From assembly GCA_028288585.1 (NCBI GenBank), contig JAQBNL010000014.1, forward strand, positions 1 through 43,149: DNA of 43,149 nucleotides, given 5' to 3'. Under the pieces are notes generated by a model that ran no database searches, was not told the DNA's origin, and saw only the letters and a list, made by a program, of their open reading frames with translations. Of this stretch, positions 34,560 to 43,038 are shown piece by piece. The translations under genes and the position numbers were made by a program. Positions within the stretch are counted from its first letter, which is position 1; each line of letters opens with the position of its first letter. The stretch comes from Chitinophagaceae bacterium (GTDB taxonomy: Bacteria; Bacteroidota; Bacteroidia; Chitinophagales; Chitinophagaceae).

Positions 34560-35126
34560 TTAGATATCCAATCGCCTCATTAAGATATTATCCAGCTGTG
34601 CAAATAAAAGATCAGGCTTCATGGTGCGCCATTGAGGTACATTCATTAATTCTATGTAATGGTTAAGCCTTGCTTTTTTAAAATCGTATTGGGTTTGCTC
34701 GGGCATGTTAAGGCAAATGATCCAGCCGCCTTCATCTGTTACTTCTTCAAACCACTCTTCATAATAACTGTCGTCGCTGCTGTGAAAATTCAAAACATTT
34801 TCCGCTATCAAAATATATTTTGTTATTCCTTCTCTTATCAGCAGGTCGATCACATCTCTTTTCAAAGTCATGATATCATTATAGATGGCATCATTCCATT
34901 CGCCAAGCATTTCAATAATTGCATAGCCTGAAGTGTAATCCGCCATCAATACTTTTATGTAAAGAGTAGAGCTGCCAAACTCATCCCATTGGGGGTGGAT
35001 ATAATAATTATATACTGTTTGGGAAAAAACAAATTCGCTGTATTCTCTTCCATAAAAGGGTGATCGCTCATCCTCTTCCGATGTGTAGAGATAGCGCCAG
35101 TTATCGTATGGTTCAATGTTTTGCAA
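34560..35126 (-). CDS. Hypothetical cytoplasmic protein with a TTG start
   Basis: 188 residues. The only upstream start that keeps the full N-terminus is TTG at 35126; an in-frame TAA lies two codons before it and the next ATG is at residue 61. The protein is aromatic and acidic: YDNWRYLYTSEEDERSPFYGREYSEFVFSQTVYNYYIHPQWDEFGS, then an alternating domain with IIEMLGEWNDAIYNDIMTLKRDVIDLLI and YILIAENVLNFHSS. It has no signal peptide or membrane segment. It resembles a widespread Bacteroidota protein family without assigned function. A hairpin follows its stop. Confidence 0.8.
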   Translation of the reverse strand: MQNIEPYDNWRYLYTSEEDERSPFYGREYSEFVFSQTVYNYYIHPQWDEFGSSTLYIKVLMADYTSGYAIIEMLGEWNDAIYNDIMTLKRDVIDLLIREGITKYILIAENVLNFHSSDDSYYEEWFEEVTDEGGWIICLNMPEQTQYDFKKARLNHYIELMNVPQWRTMKPDLLFAQLDNILMRRLDI

Positions 35127-35239
35127 AGGTTATTTTCAATTTTTTGAATCAATAACTATTCCAACACAAACTTATTATTTCTTCATTTGAAAGTAATATT
35201 TTTTTATTCTGAAAAACTATTAAATAAAATCCTTCTAAA

Positions 35240-35267
35240 ACACAAAAGCCGTTCTTTTCAGAACGGC
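35240..35267 (-). terminator. Terminator of the T9SS-sorted protein gene
   Basis: GCCGTTCT (35248-35255) pairs perfectly with AGAACGGC (35260-35267) around a 4-base loop. On the minus strand the stem is followed by TTTTGTGTTTT. It lies 38 bases after the stop at 35306. Confidence 0.88.
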
Positions 35268-35305
35268 CCCGGGCTTGCAACAAGCAATCGTTAATCAAAA
35301 AAAAA

Positions 35306-36550
35306 TTAGTCAATCACTATCTTATCTGCGAAAACAGATTTTTTATTTGCATTTGTTACTTTTATTAAATACATGCCATTTGCAGGTTTTGTTTTCATTT
35401 GAATCGTTTCCACCTGGCCTGCAGACTTTACAAATACCTGTTTGCTCATGATAACTTTACCTTGGATGTCAGTTACTGCAATGTTGTATTCTCCTGTTGC
35501 ACGGTTATCAAACGTAACTTTAAATTGTGAGCCAAAGACAGGATTGGGATAGATAGAAATAAACTGGTTGCCTATAACTTCACGCTGAACCAGGGGTGCG
35601 ACACCGACTGTATTTCTTACCTGGCTTGTGAATAATAAGTTTCCATTGGCAAGATCTGAAGCATTGTAAACCTGTCCTGTAGTATTAAGTTTTGTGGCAG
35701 CAAGATCTTTCATGTTCACTTTATAAAAACCTTCAAAAGTATTGGCACTGCTTATTATTACGTTATCATCATTATCTACGGCAGCACCGTTTAAAGTGTA
35801 AACACCGCTCAAACCGGTTATGCTGCCAAGGTGAGTTGCAATCCTGCTTTCTAAATCAATTTTAAATACATTTTTACTGGCTGTAAATAAATATAAATTT
35901 CCCAAAGCATCTGCCACCATGTCTCCACCCCAGCTGCTGCATTTATTATGAACTGAAATGTGATTATTTAAGGATGCATCAATCAGGTTACCGAGATCTG
36001 TTATAACAATTTTTTTGCCGGTGGTGAATTTAATAAGGTGGTTTCCATCGTTTGTTAGCGCATAGCCATTTCCATCTGCGCCAATTGTCATTCTTGTAAA
36101 ATGATTTGCTTCATCATTTGAATTTGCCAGGCTTAACAGCGGGCTTTGTAGTGTGTAAAATTTAGGATTCTCTGCATTTGAAGAAAGATCGAGCCAGCGC
36201 AGTTCGCTTAGGAACATGGGAGAAAAAAATAGTTTGTCATGCTTTTTGTCATATGCTGCCGCCGCAACCATGGTAGCAGTGGGAAATTCAGCAGAGCCAA
36301 CCTGTTTGGTACCTGGTTTATTTTCTGCCGTTACTTCTTTGCCGGTAATAATATTCCGCATCATAAAGCCTGTAACACCTTTCTCAAAAATATTTTTTGT
36401 AACGGCGCCTGTAGCAAGATCGATCTGCCGTATGTTCATCCATTGAAAATCTCCATTGCCCGTAATGGCAAATGCTTTATTGGCATCCTGTGCCGTAGAA
36501 CAAATAGTAAATGATAAAATGAAAACTGAAAGTAGAAGTTTAAGTTTCAT
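35306..36550 (-). CDS. Secreted protein with type IX secretion C-terminal sorting domain
   Basis: 414 residues. Signal peptide at 1-20 (LLLSVFILSFTICSTAQ). Residues 25-320 look like a beta-propeller-style or repeat beta fold with many glycine turns (ITGNGDFQWMNIRQIDLATG, DALGNLYLFTASKNVFKID, NGAAVDNDDNVIISSAN). Residues about 330-414 are a type A C-terminal sorting domain (ISIYPNPVFGSQFKVTFD, NIAVTDIQGKVI, ANGMYLIKVTNANKKSVFADKIVID), the signal for secretion by the PorSS and anchoring or release at the surface. Its cargo function is unknown. It is terminated by the hairpin at 35240-35267. Confidence 0.9.
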   Translation of the reverse strand: MKLKLLLSVFILSFTICSTAQDANKAFAITGNGDFQWMNIRQIDLATGAVTKNIFEKGVTGFMMRNIITGKEVTAENKPGTKQVGSAEFPTATMVAAAAYDKKHDKLFFSPMFLSELRWLDLSSNAENPKFYTLQSPLLSLANSNDEANHFTRMTIGADGNGYALTNDGNHLIKFTTGKKIVITDLGNLIDASLNNHISVHNKCSSWGGDMVADALGNLYLFTASKNVFKIDLESRIATHLGSITGLSGVYTLNGAAVDNDDNVIISSANTFEGFYKVNMKDLAATKLNTTGQVYNASDLANGNLLFTSQVRNTVGVAPLVQREVIGNQFISIYPNPVFGSQFKVTFDNRATGEYNIAVTDIQGKVIMSKQVFVKSAGQVETIQMKTKPANGMYLIKVTNANKKSVFADKIVID

Positions 36551-36602
36551 AAGCTAAAAATTGAGACAATAAATTTAATATAATAATAGCTGAAGAAAAA
36601 AA

Positions 36603-37415
36603 TTATTTATAGCTATCCACAGCCTTTTTTACGCTGCCGTGGGTGAATAATATTTCCTTTGCTTTTACATAATCGGTGATCCCTGTTTTTTCCATAAGCA
36701 TTTTTACACCGCGGTCTACAATTTTATCATTGGTAAGCTGCATATTCACCATTTTATTATCCTCCACCCTTCCCAATTGTATCATTACAGTTGTGGAGAT
36801 CATATTCAACACTAATTTTTGTGCTGTGCCACTTTTCATCCTTGTGCTGCCTGTAACAAACTCCGGACCTACTACAACTTCAATCGGAAAGTCTGCAGCG
36901 GCGCTTAATGGTGAATCAGGATTGCAGGAAATGCTGCCGGTAACTATCCCATGTTCTTTACATTTTTGCAAGGCCCCGATAACATAAGGTGTTGTTCCGC
37001 TGGCTGCAATTCCTATTACCACATCTTTATCAGTTACATAATGGTATTGCAAATCTTTCCATCCCTGCTCTGCATCATCTTCTGCATATTCTATTGCCTC
37101 AGTCATTGCTTTAAGGCCGCCGGCAATAATACCAATCACCAAACCCTGTGGTATACCATAGGTAGGCGGGCATTCACTTGCATCAACGATTCCCAATCTT
37201 CCGCTGGTGCCTGCGCCGATATAAAACAAACGGCCGCCCATCAGCATCTTATCAGCAATTGCATTTACTAATGCTTCAATCTGCGGAATTATCTTTTCAA
37301 TGGCAGAAGGAACTTTTTTATCTTCCTTATTAATGTTGGTTAGAATTTCGTTCACTGACATTTTTTCTAAATGCCTGTACTCTGATGGTTCTTCTGTTAT
37401 TTTTTTAAATGACAT
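36603..37415 (-). CDS. murQ: N-acetylmuramic acid 6-phosphate etherase
   Basis: 270 residues. The SIS fold shows FYIGAGTSGRLGIVDASECPPTYG (catalytic Glu in SECPP), VIGIIAGGLKAMTEAIEYAEDD, and VIGIAASGTTPYVIGALQKC (sugar-phosphate site), then PEFVTGSTRMKSGTAQKLVLNM. It cleaves the lactyl ether of MurNAc-6-phosphate to give GlcNAc-6-phosphate and lactate in peptidoglycan recycling. The adjacent kinase gene upstream on the same strand would supply its phosphorylated substrate. The 145-base gap to that gene contains a C/G-rich hairpin repeat. I see no PTS (MurP) or MurT transporter here. Confidence 0.96.
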   Translation of the reverse strand: MSFKKITEEPSEYRHLEKMSVNEILTNINKEDKKVPSAIEKIIPQIEALVNAIADKMLMGGRLFYIGAGTSGRLGIVDASECPPTYGIPQGLVIGIIAGGLKAMTEAIEYAEDDAEQGWKDLQYHYVTDKDVVIGIAASGTTPYVIGALQKCKEHGIVTGSISCNPDSPLSAAADFPIEVVVGPEFVTGSTRMKSGTAQKLVLNMISTTVMIQLGRVEDNKMVNMQLTNDKIVDRGVKMLMEKTGITDYVKAKEILFTHGSVKKAVDSYK

Positions 37416-37435
37416 ATTATTGGCCTCACCCTATT

Positions 37436-37457
37436 CCCTCTTCTGCAAAGAAGGAGG
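37436..37457. repeat. C/G-rich hairpin repeat upstream of murQ
   Basis: CCCTCTTCT (37436-37444) pairs with AGAAGGAGG (37449-37457) over nine positions with one mismatch and one G-U pair around GCAA. It resembles the CCTCACCCTA...-type dispersed repeats often seen between genes in Bacteroidota, from memory only. It lies 20-42 bases before the murQ ATG. Confidence 0.55.
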
Positions 37458-37560
37458 TCGGGCATTTATTAAAAATTATTCTTTTGTTTTTTACTTTTTA
37501 TCATTTGAATATTTCATGAGCACTCGCTTATCACAGATATTCCATTCTCCATTTAGAGAG

Positions 37561-38406
37561 TTAGAGGGTATGGTATTCTATCAACCCCTGCATTGGATTT
37601 TTCATAACCTTCCCTAATTGTAACTGATAGGATTTGCACATATCTGTGAGCACGTCTTTAAAGCCATGTGCAATGCTCCCAACAAAATGAACGGGCAACG
37701 TCCAGCTTTCCTTGTATTTATAAATGTGGTTGAAAAAAAAATCGTTCAACCCATCTTCAATTATATTTTCTATCATATAATGCCCGCGGTTCTCTGCTAA
37801 AAAAATTGCAAAAGAAGCCATATATCGGTTTGGCAAAGGCTTTTTATAAACTGCATTTAATATTTCTATACTGTTGGTAACAAACTTTGCATCAAATCTT
37901 GACCTTAAATCTTCATCAAAAGTATTATATAGATAGTACTGTATTACTTTTTTACCGAGATAAGCCCCGCTTCCCTCATCACCTAAAATATAACCTAAGC
38001 CGGGACTGTTCTTTATAATTTTTTTTCCATTGTAATAACACGAGTTTGACCCCGAGCCGAGTATGCAGGCTATCCCTTTTTCATCACCGCATAAAGCTTT
38101 GGCGGCAGCCATCAGGTCATGGTCAACTGAAAGCTTTGCTTCCGGAAAAATATTTTTAAAAACCTTCTTCACCACTTTTACATTATCAGGATTACTGCAT
38201 CCTGTGCCATAATAATGTATCTCATCAATATTAATTTTTTTTAATTGTGGTTTTAATTCATCCATTAATATCTTCTGCATTTGGTCTGCTGAAATAAAAT
38301 AAGGACTCATTCCCTGTGTAATGAATATGCGTTTTTTATGGCCATTTAACAGGCACCATTCTGTTTTTGTTGCACCGCTGTCAGCAATCAATTTTATGAG
38401 TGGCAT
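37561..38406 (-). CDS. BadF/BadG-type sugar kinase, probable MurNAc or GlcNAc kinase (MurK-like)
   Basis: 281 residues from ATG 38406 (MPLIKLIADSGATKTEW); the frame extends to an earlier start at 38439. The phosphate loop is IADSGATKTEWCLL, with GIACILGSGSNSCYY and LGDEGSGAYLGKKVI as the second phosphate and adenosine motifs. It belongs to the ASKHA kinases that phosphorylate amino sugars. Next to murQ it most simply makes MurNAc-6-phosphate for the etherase, as in murTKQ of Tannerella forsythia. Substrate specificity between MurNAc and GlcNAc cannot be read from sequence. Divergent from the S41 gene by 60 bases. Confidence 0.85.
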   Translation of the reverse strand: MPLIKLIADSGATKTEWCLLNGHKKRIFITQGMSPYFISADQMQKILMDELKPQLKKINIDEIHYYGTGCSNPDNVKVVKKVFKNIFPEAKLSVDHDLMAAAKALCGDEKGIACILGSGSNSCYYNGKKIIKNSPGLGYILGDEGSGAYLGKKVIQYYLYNTFDEDLRSRFDAKFVTNSIEILNAVYKKPLPNRYMASFAIFLAENRGHYMIENIIEDGLNDFFFNHIYKYKESWTLPVHFVGSIAHGFKDVLTDMCKSYQLQLGKVMKNPMQGLIEYHTL

Positions 38407-38466
38407 ATTTAATCCCGGATTATTTAGTGAAATTCGCAAAATAAAAATAGTTTAATTACAGATAGT

Positions 38467-40056
38467 ATGCAGAAGAAAAAACTCCAGGTTTGGTTGCCCT
38501 TGCTTTTTAGTTTGGTTATGATTGCAGGAATGATACTCGGTTATAAAATAAAGACCAACATGCCCGACACCGGCATATTCTTTACTGAAAAACGCAGGCC
38601 TGTTCAGGAAGTGCTTAATCTTATTGAAAATAAATATGTTGATAATGAAAATCCTGATTCATTAAGTGATGCGGCTATTGACGCCATATTAAGTAAGCTT
38701 GACCCGCATTCAGTTTTTCTCCCGGCATCCCAGCTTCAAAGTGCCAAGGAAGATCTCCAGGGAGGATTTTCGGGTATCGGGGTTGAATTCAATATTTTTA
38801 GTGACACGATTAATATTCTTAATGTTATCAAGGATGGCCCTTCAGATAAGGCAGGCATACAAATCGGCGACAAATTTTTAAAGGTGGGAGATTCAGTTGT
38901 TGCCGGTGTAAAAATTACAATTGATAAAATAAAAAATCTTTTACGCGGTAAAGGAGGCTCTAAGGCAGATTTAACTGTTTTAAGAGGGAATGAACAAAAA
39001 CATTTTGTTATTACCAGGGATATGATACCGCTTTACAGCCTGGATGCTGCTTATATGATAACTGATAGTGTAGGTTATATACGGCTTAATAAATTTTCTG
39101 AGACAACTTATAAAGAATTTATGGATGCAACATTAAAGTTGCAAAAGCAGGGAATGAAAAGTATGATACTTGACCTGAGGGATAATGGCGGTGGCATATT
39201 AACACAGGCTACCAATATTGCTGATGAATTTTTAGACCAGGATAAACTTATTACATATACTGAAGGTGCACATTCTCCTAAAAAAGAATATCGCTGTGAG
39301 AAAGAAGGCATATTTGAAAAAGGGAAATTGGTTGTACTTGCAAATGAAGGTTCTGCTTCTGCCAGCGAAATTCTAATCGGGGCATTGCAGGACTGGGACA
39401 GGGCAACAATTGTTGGCAGAAGAACTTTTGGCAAAGGATTAGTGCAGGAACAATATGAGTTAAGTGATGGTTCAGGTTTGCGGTTAACAGTTGCAAGATA
39501 TTATACGCCACTGGGCCGCAGCATACAAAAATCTTATAGTGAGGGAATTAAAATTTACCAGGAAGATCTTTTGAACCGCATGCATGGCGGAGAAATGCTG
39601 AACTTCGATTCAATAAAACATACAAACGGCAAAGCCTATAAAACCAAATCAGGGAAAGTTGTTTATAGCGGCGGCGGAATTACACCTGATATTTTTGTTG
39701 CAGTTGACACCTCGGGATTTAATGCAGAAATAAGGAAGGTATACATAAAAGGCACTATCAATAAATTTGTTTACGGAAACTATCTTGCCAATAAAAATAA
39801 ATTTACTGCTTATACATCACCGGTACAGTTTGAAAAAAATTATTCAGTTGATGAACCTACATGGAATAGTTTTAAAAATTTTGCTGTTAAGGATTCTATT
39901 AATATAAGCATGATTGGAGCAAAGGAAAGATCAGAACTATCAAAACAAATAAAAATATTAACTGCCCGCCAGTTATGGCGCAACGAAGGTTTGTACGAAG
40001 TAAGCAATGCAGAAGATGTTGCGATAAAAAAGGCTTTGGAAGTATTAAATAAATAA
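38467..40056 (+). CDS. S41-family C-terminal processing peptidase (CtpA-like)
   Basis: 529 residues. A signal anchor helix spans about residues 7-27 (QVWLPLLFSLVMIAGMILGY). The PDZ domain follows at roughly 97-185 (GGFSGIGVEFNI, GPSDKAGIQIGDKFLKV). The protease domain has catalytic S298 in NEGSASASEIL and K323 in RRTFGKGLVQ, the Ser-Lys dyad of the family. The C-terminal 150 residues lack further motifs. It trims or degrades periplasmic and cell-wall proteins; in several bacteria such proteases act on peptidoglycan hydrolases, so a link with the murQ/kinase genes is possible but unproved. Divergent promoters should lie in the 60 bases to its left. Confidence 0.92.
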   Translation: MQKKKLQVWLPLLFSLVMIAGMILGYKIKTNMPDTGIFFTEKRRPVQEVLNLIENKYVDNENPDSLSDAAIDAILSKLDPHSVFLPASQLQSAKEDLQGGFSGIGVEFNIFSDTINILNVIKDGPSDKAGIQIGDKFLKVGDSVVAGVKITIDKIKNLLRGKGGSKADLTVLRGNEQKHFVITRDMIPLYSLDAAYMITDSVGYIRLNKFSETTYKEFMDATLKLQKQGMKSMILDLRDNGGGILTQATNIADEFLDQDKLITYTEGAHSPKKEYRCEKEGIFEKGKLVVLANEGSASASEILIGALQDWDRATIVGRRTFGKGLVQEQYELSDGSGLRLTVARYYTPLGRSIQKSYSEGIKIYQEDLLNRMHGGEMLNFDSIKHTNGKAYKTKSGKVVYSGGGITPDIFVAVDTSGFNAEIRKVYIKGTINKFVYGNYLANKNKFTAYTSPVQFEKNYSVDEPTWNSFKNFAVKDSINISMIGAKERSELSKQIKILTARQLWRNEGLYEVSNAEDVAIKKALEVLNK

Positions 40057-40115
40057 ATATTTCATTAGCAGTTTATAGATTAAAATTTCTACTTTTAATT
40101 TCTAAACTTAACTAT

Positions 40116-40727
40116 ATGATATATTGTTTAAGCTGCGGAAGAGGAATTCCTGATGACAGCAAGTTTTGTACATTCTGTGGAACTCCTACACCGGTTGTTG
40201 ATCCCAAACAGCCCAATCTTGCCACCAACGCTCCATCTTCAAGGCAACCCGTAGATGTAAGCAGAACGCATACTTCAACAAAAACAGTTAATGAATTTTA
40301 TAAAGACGCAGGTTTCTGGGGAGCCATATTGGTTTTGGCAGGTTTCTTTTTACCTTTTTTTACTAAGGATGGCACATCCCTGCTTGATGCTGTACAAACT
40401 ACAGCTTCCACCGAGCCTGCTGTTTTAATCTGGCTTGTATTTCCTGTAACAGGCTTAGTTGTTCTTTTGCATAGCCTGGTAAATGGTTGGCCCGGTTTTA
40501 TTACAACTATTTTTATAATCCTTGCCTTAATTGCTCTTGTATTGTTTGGCTATGTAATGATGAAAGATCCGGAAAAGTATTTTGGAGCTAAAGATTTTTC
40601 TACAATTATTCAAACAGCAGGCATGGGATTGTGGGCAACTTTGCTAGGCACTGTCCTTTTACTTTTTCACAGCAGGCGCCGAAGAGTTGAAGTGCATAAT
40701 ACAAAAGTTATTGACAGGAATTTATAG
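40116..40727 (+). CDS. Zinc-ribbon membrane protein, tandem copy 1
   Basis: 203 residues. The N-terminus MIYCLSCGRGIPDDSKFCTFCG is a four-cysteine zinc ribbon (CxxC, then CxxC). A proline/threonine linker follows, then four membrane helices: about 68-86 (FWGAILVLAGFFLPFF), 104-122 (PAVLIWLVFPVTGLVVLL), 130-150 (FITTIFIILALIALVLFGYV) and 168-188 (AGMGLWATLLGTVLLLF). The C-terminus is basic (RRRRVE). Zinc-ribbon membrane proteins of this design are common in Bacteroidota and of unknown function. It is the first of a tandem pair; the second starts 35 bases downstream. Confidence 0.85.
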   Translation: MIYCLSCGRGIPDDSKFCTFCGTPTPVVDPKQPNLATNAPSSRQPVDVSRTHTSTKTVNEFYKDAGFWGAILVLAGFFLPFFTKDGTSLLDAVQTTASTEPAVLIWLVFPVTGLVVLLHSLVNGWPGFITTIFIILALIALVLFGYVMMKDPEKYFGAKDFSTIIQTAGMGLWATLLGTVLLLFHSRRRRVEVHNTKVIDRNL

Positions 40728-40762
40728 TTTACTTTTCAAAGAAAGCAACTAAAACTAAGTTT

Positions 40763-41410
40763 ATGATTTACTGTTTAAACTGCGGAAAAGGTATTCCCGA
40801 TCAAAGTAAGTTTTGTACATTTTGCGGAACGGCGGTACCAACTGTTGATCCACAAAATCCTAATATTGCTGTTCCACGCTCAACCCCGCAAAATGTAAAT
40901 CCTACAACACCAACAATGCCGCCACAATATGTTAATCCTGTATCACAGACACCTCCAGGCCAGCAGTATGTAAATGTTCAACAGCCTGTGGCAGGTACAA
41001 AAAATGAATTCTATAAAAATGTAGGATTCTGGGGCGCTGTACTTACATTTATTGGTTTCTTTCTTCCTTATGTTAATGGTATTGATGTAAGCTTTTATTA
41101 TTTAGTTACTGACCTTGCCACGGATAAACCTGAATTGTATCTGTATCTCATATTTCCAATATCAGCAGCCATTCTTATCATCCAGGGATTAACAGGTATG
41201 TTTCCAAAATTGTTGGTGGTAATATTTAAAATGCTTCCGCTGCTTACGCTGATCTTACTTATAATCGGCGCATCAAATTCCGGCGATAATCTTGGTTTTA
41301 TGGGAGATGGTATTGGCACCATTCTAAGTAATATTGGTATAGGATTATACATGACCGTGATAGGCACCATTCTTATGTTATTTTTCCGGACAACAAAAAC
41401 AAAAACCTGA
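40763..41410 (+). CDS. Zinc-ribbon membrane protein, tandem copy 2
   Basis: 215 residues. Same plan as copy 1: zinc ribbon MIYCLNCGKGIPDQSKFCTFCG nearly identical over the first 35 residues, then a longer proline/asparagine/glutamine linker (PTTPTMPPQYVNPVSQ, PGQQYVNVQQPVAG), and membrane helices beginning FWGAVLTFIGFFLPYV. The membrane part is more diverged. Tandem duplication is the simplest origin. The two ribbons are more similar than the helices, so the ribbon may be under stronger selection. Function unknown. Confidence 0.85.
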   Translation: MIYCLNCGKGIPDQSKFCTFCGTAVPTVDPQNPNIAVPRSTPQNVNPTTPTMPPQYVNPVSQTPPGQQYVNVQQPVAGTKNEFYKNVGFWGAVLTFIGFFLPYVNGIDVSFYYLVTDLATDKPELYLYLIFPISAAILIIQGLTGMFPKLLVVIFKMLPLLTLILLIIGASNSGDNLGFMGDGIGTILSNIGIGLYMTVIGTILMLFFRTTKTKT

Positions 41411-41512
41411 CTTACCTAAAAGATAATTTATTATGGAAATGATAGCTCATTTCCATTTTTTTTATCACTACTATATCAAATTAGTAACTTGCACGCTGAA
41501 ATTAAAAAATAC

Positions 41513-42892
41513 ATGTGGCTTAATAACATTCTCGAAACCATTGGCAATACTCCTCTTATCAAATTAAATAAGATCACAAAAGATTTACCCTGCACGGTAT
41601 TGGCCAAGGTTGAATACTTTAATCCCGGTAATTCTATAAAAGACCGGATGGCAGTAAAGATGGTTGAAGTGGCAGAGAGGGAAGACAAATTAAAACCCGG
41701 CGGAATTATTATTGAAGGCACTTCAGGCAATACGGGTATGGGACTTGCGCTGGCAGCATGCGTGAAGGGATATAAATGCATTTTTGTTACCACTGATAAG
41801 CAATCAAAAGAGAAAGCAGATATTTTAAAAGCAGTAGGCGCAGAAGTAATTGTTTGTCCAACCAATGTTGAACCGTCTGACCCACGAAGTTATTATTCTG
41901 TAGCAGCAAGGCTGGCAAAGGAAACGCCCAATTCATTTCACATGAACCAGTATGATAACCTTGCCAATCGTGAAGCTCATTATGAAACAACAGGCCCCGA
42001 AATTTGGGAGCAGACCGAAGGAAAAATTACGCATCTTGTTATTGCCACGGGAACCGGCGGAACAATTACAGGTACAGCAAAATATCTAAAAGAAAAAAAT
42101 CCCGCGATAAAAATTTGGGCTGTTGATGTGTATGGTTCACTGCTTAAAAAATATCACGATACCGGGATTGTTGATATGAGTGAAGTGCATCCTTACATTA
42201 CGGAAGGAATAGGGGAAGATTTTGTGCCCGCCAATTATGATATGAGCCTGATAGATAAATTTGAACAGGTGAATGATAAGGACGGGGCAGTAATGGCAAG
42301 AAGAATTTCAAAAGAAGAAGGAATATTTGTAGGTTATAGTTCCGGCAGCGCTCTGCAGGGAATAATGCAGTTAAAGAATGAATTGAAGAAAGATGACCTG
42401 GTAGTGGTAGCATTCCCTGACCATGGCAGCCGTTATGTTGGCAAAGTATACAACGACCAGTGGATGATGGAAAGAGGCTTCCTTGATGTGAAAACATTTA
42501 AAGACCTCGTTGGCGGCCGTGGCGCTAAACGGTTGGTTACCATCGACCCCAAACAAACTGTTGCCGAAGTTATTGAGCTGATGAAAAAATATGATATTGA
42601 AAATGTACCTGTAATGAATGCCAGCCGGGATGGTAACGGACTGGGCGATGGCATCGTTGGTTCACTCAGCGAAAGCGGGCTGTTTAAAAGGATATTATCT
42701 AATCCCGAAATAAAAAATGAGCAGGTACAAAGTGTGATGGAAAAGCCCTACCCTGTTGTGCCATTTGACACGCCTGTTGAACGCCTCAGCAATTTGATAT
42801 CGAAAGAAACCGGCGCTGTATTAAGCAAAGATGACAGTGGTAATTACCACATCGTTACCAAGTACGATATTATACAGAGTTTGGCGAAGTAG
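41513..42892 (+). CDS. Cystathionine beta-synthase / cysteine synthase-type PLP enzyme with CBS domains
   Basis: 459 residues from the ATG at 41513 (MWLNNILETIGNTPLIKLN); a TTG eight codons earlier is in frame but the ATG fits the family start. PLP lysine K43 is in NSIKDRMA. The phosphate loop is EGTSGNTGMG, and the glycine loop GTGGTITG. Residues about 345-455 form two CBS domains (TVAEVIELMKKYDIENVPV, VVPFDTPVERLSNLISK) that in related enzymes bind SAM or adenosine ligands. It makes cystathionine from homocysteine and serine, or cysteine from O-acetylserine. The CBS tail favours CBS activity. It is preceded by a T-rich stretch and no TAnnTTTG match. Confidence 0.93.
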   Translation: MWLNNILETIGNTPLIKLNKITKDLPCTVLAKVEYFNPGNSIKDRMAVKMVEVAEREDKLKPGGIIIEGTSGNTGMGLALAACVKGYKCIFVTTDKQSKEKADILKAVGAEVIVCPTNVEPSDPRSYYSVAARLAKETPNSFHMNQYDNLANREAHYETTGPEIWEQTEGKITHLVIATGTGGTITGTAKYLKEKNPAIKIWAVDVYGSLLKKYHDTGIVDMSEVHPYITEGIGEDFVPANYDMSLIDKFEQVNDKDGAVMARRISKEEGIFVGYSSGSALQGIMQLKNELKKDDLVVVAFPDHGSRYVGKVYNDQWMMERGFLDVKTFKDLVGGRGAKRLVTIDPKQTVAEVIELMKKYDIENVPVMNASRDGNGLGDGIVGSLSESGLFKRILSNPEIKNEQVQSVMEKPYPVVPFDTPVERLSNLISKETGAVLSKDDSGNYHIVTKYDIIQSLAK

Positions 42893-42994
42893 CCCCCTGT
42901 CCCCCGAAGGGGAACTTAAATTGTTCACCGTAATTATTTTGACACTTCATTAAACGTGAATGAACTTGCTCACCTTCCTTTCGTGAAGGGGCTT
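42891..42994. repeat. C/G-rich repeat with short hairpins after the CBS-type gene
   Basis: CCCCC-CGAA-GGGG at 42901-42912 forms a 5-bp stem (42900-42904 with 42909-42913) with a CGAA loop. AGCCCC (42891-42896) and GGGGCT (42988-42993) bracket the region as a longer inverted pair, and CTTCC...GAAGG runs lie between. It resembles dispersed C/G-rich repeats between Bacteroidota genes, recognised from memory. It could also serve as the terminator of the CBS-type gene, but no strong T-run follows. Confidence 0.5.
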
Positions 42995-43038
42995 TGTGGA
43001 ATTTAATTTTGAATAATGGTTTATGGGGATGGGCTTTA

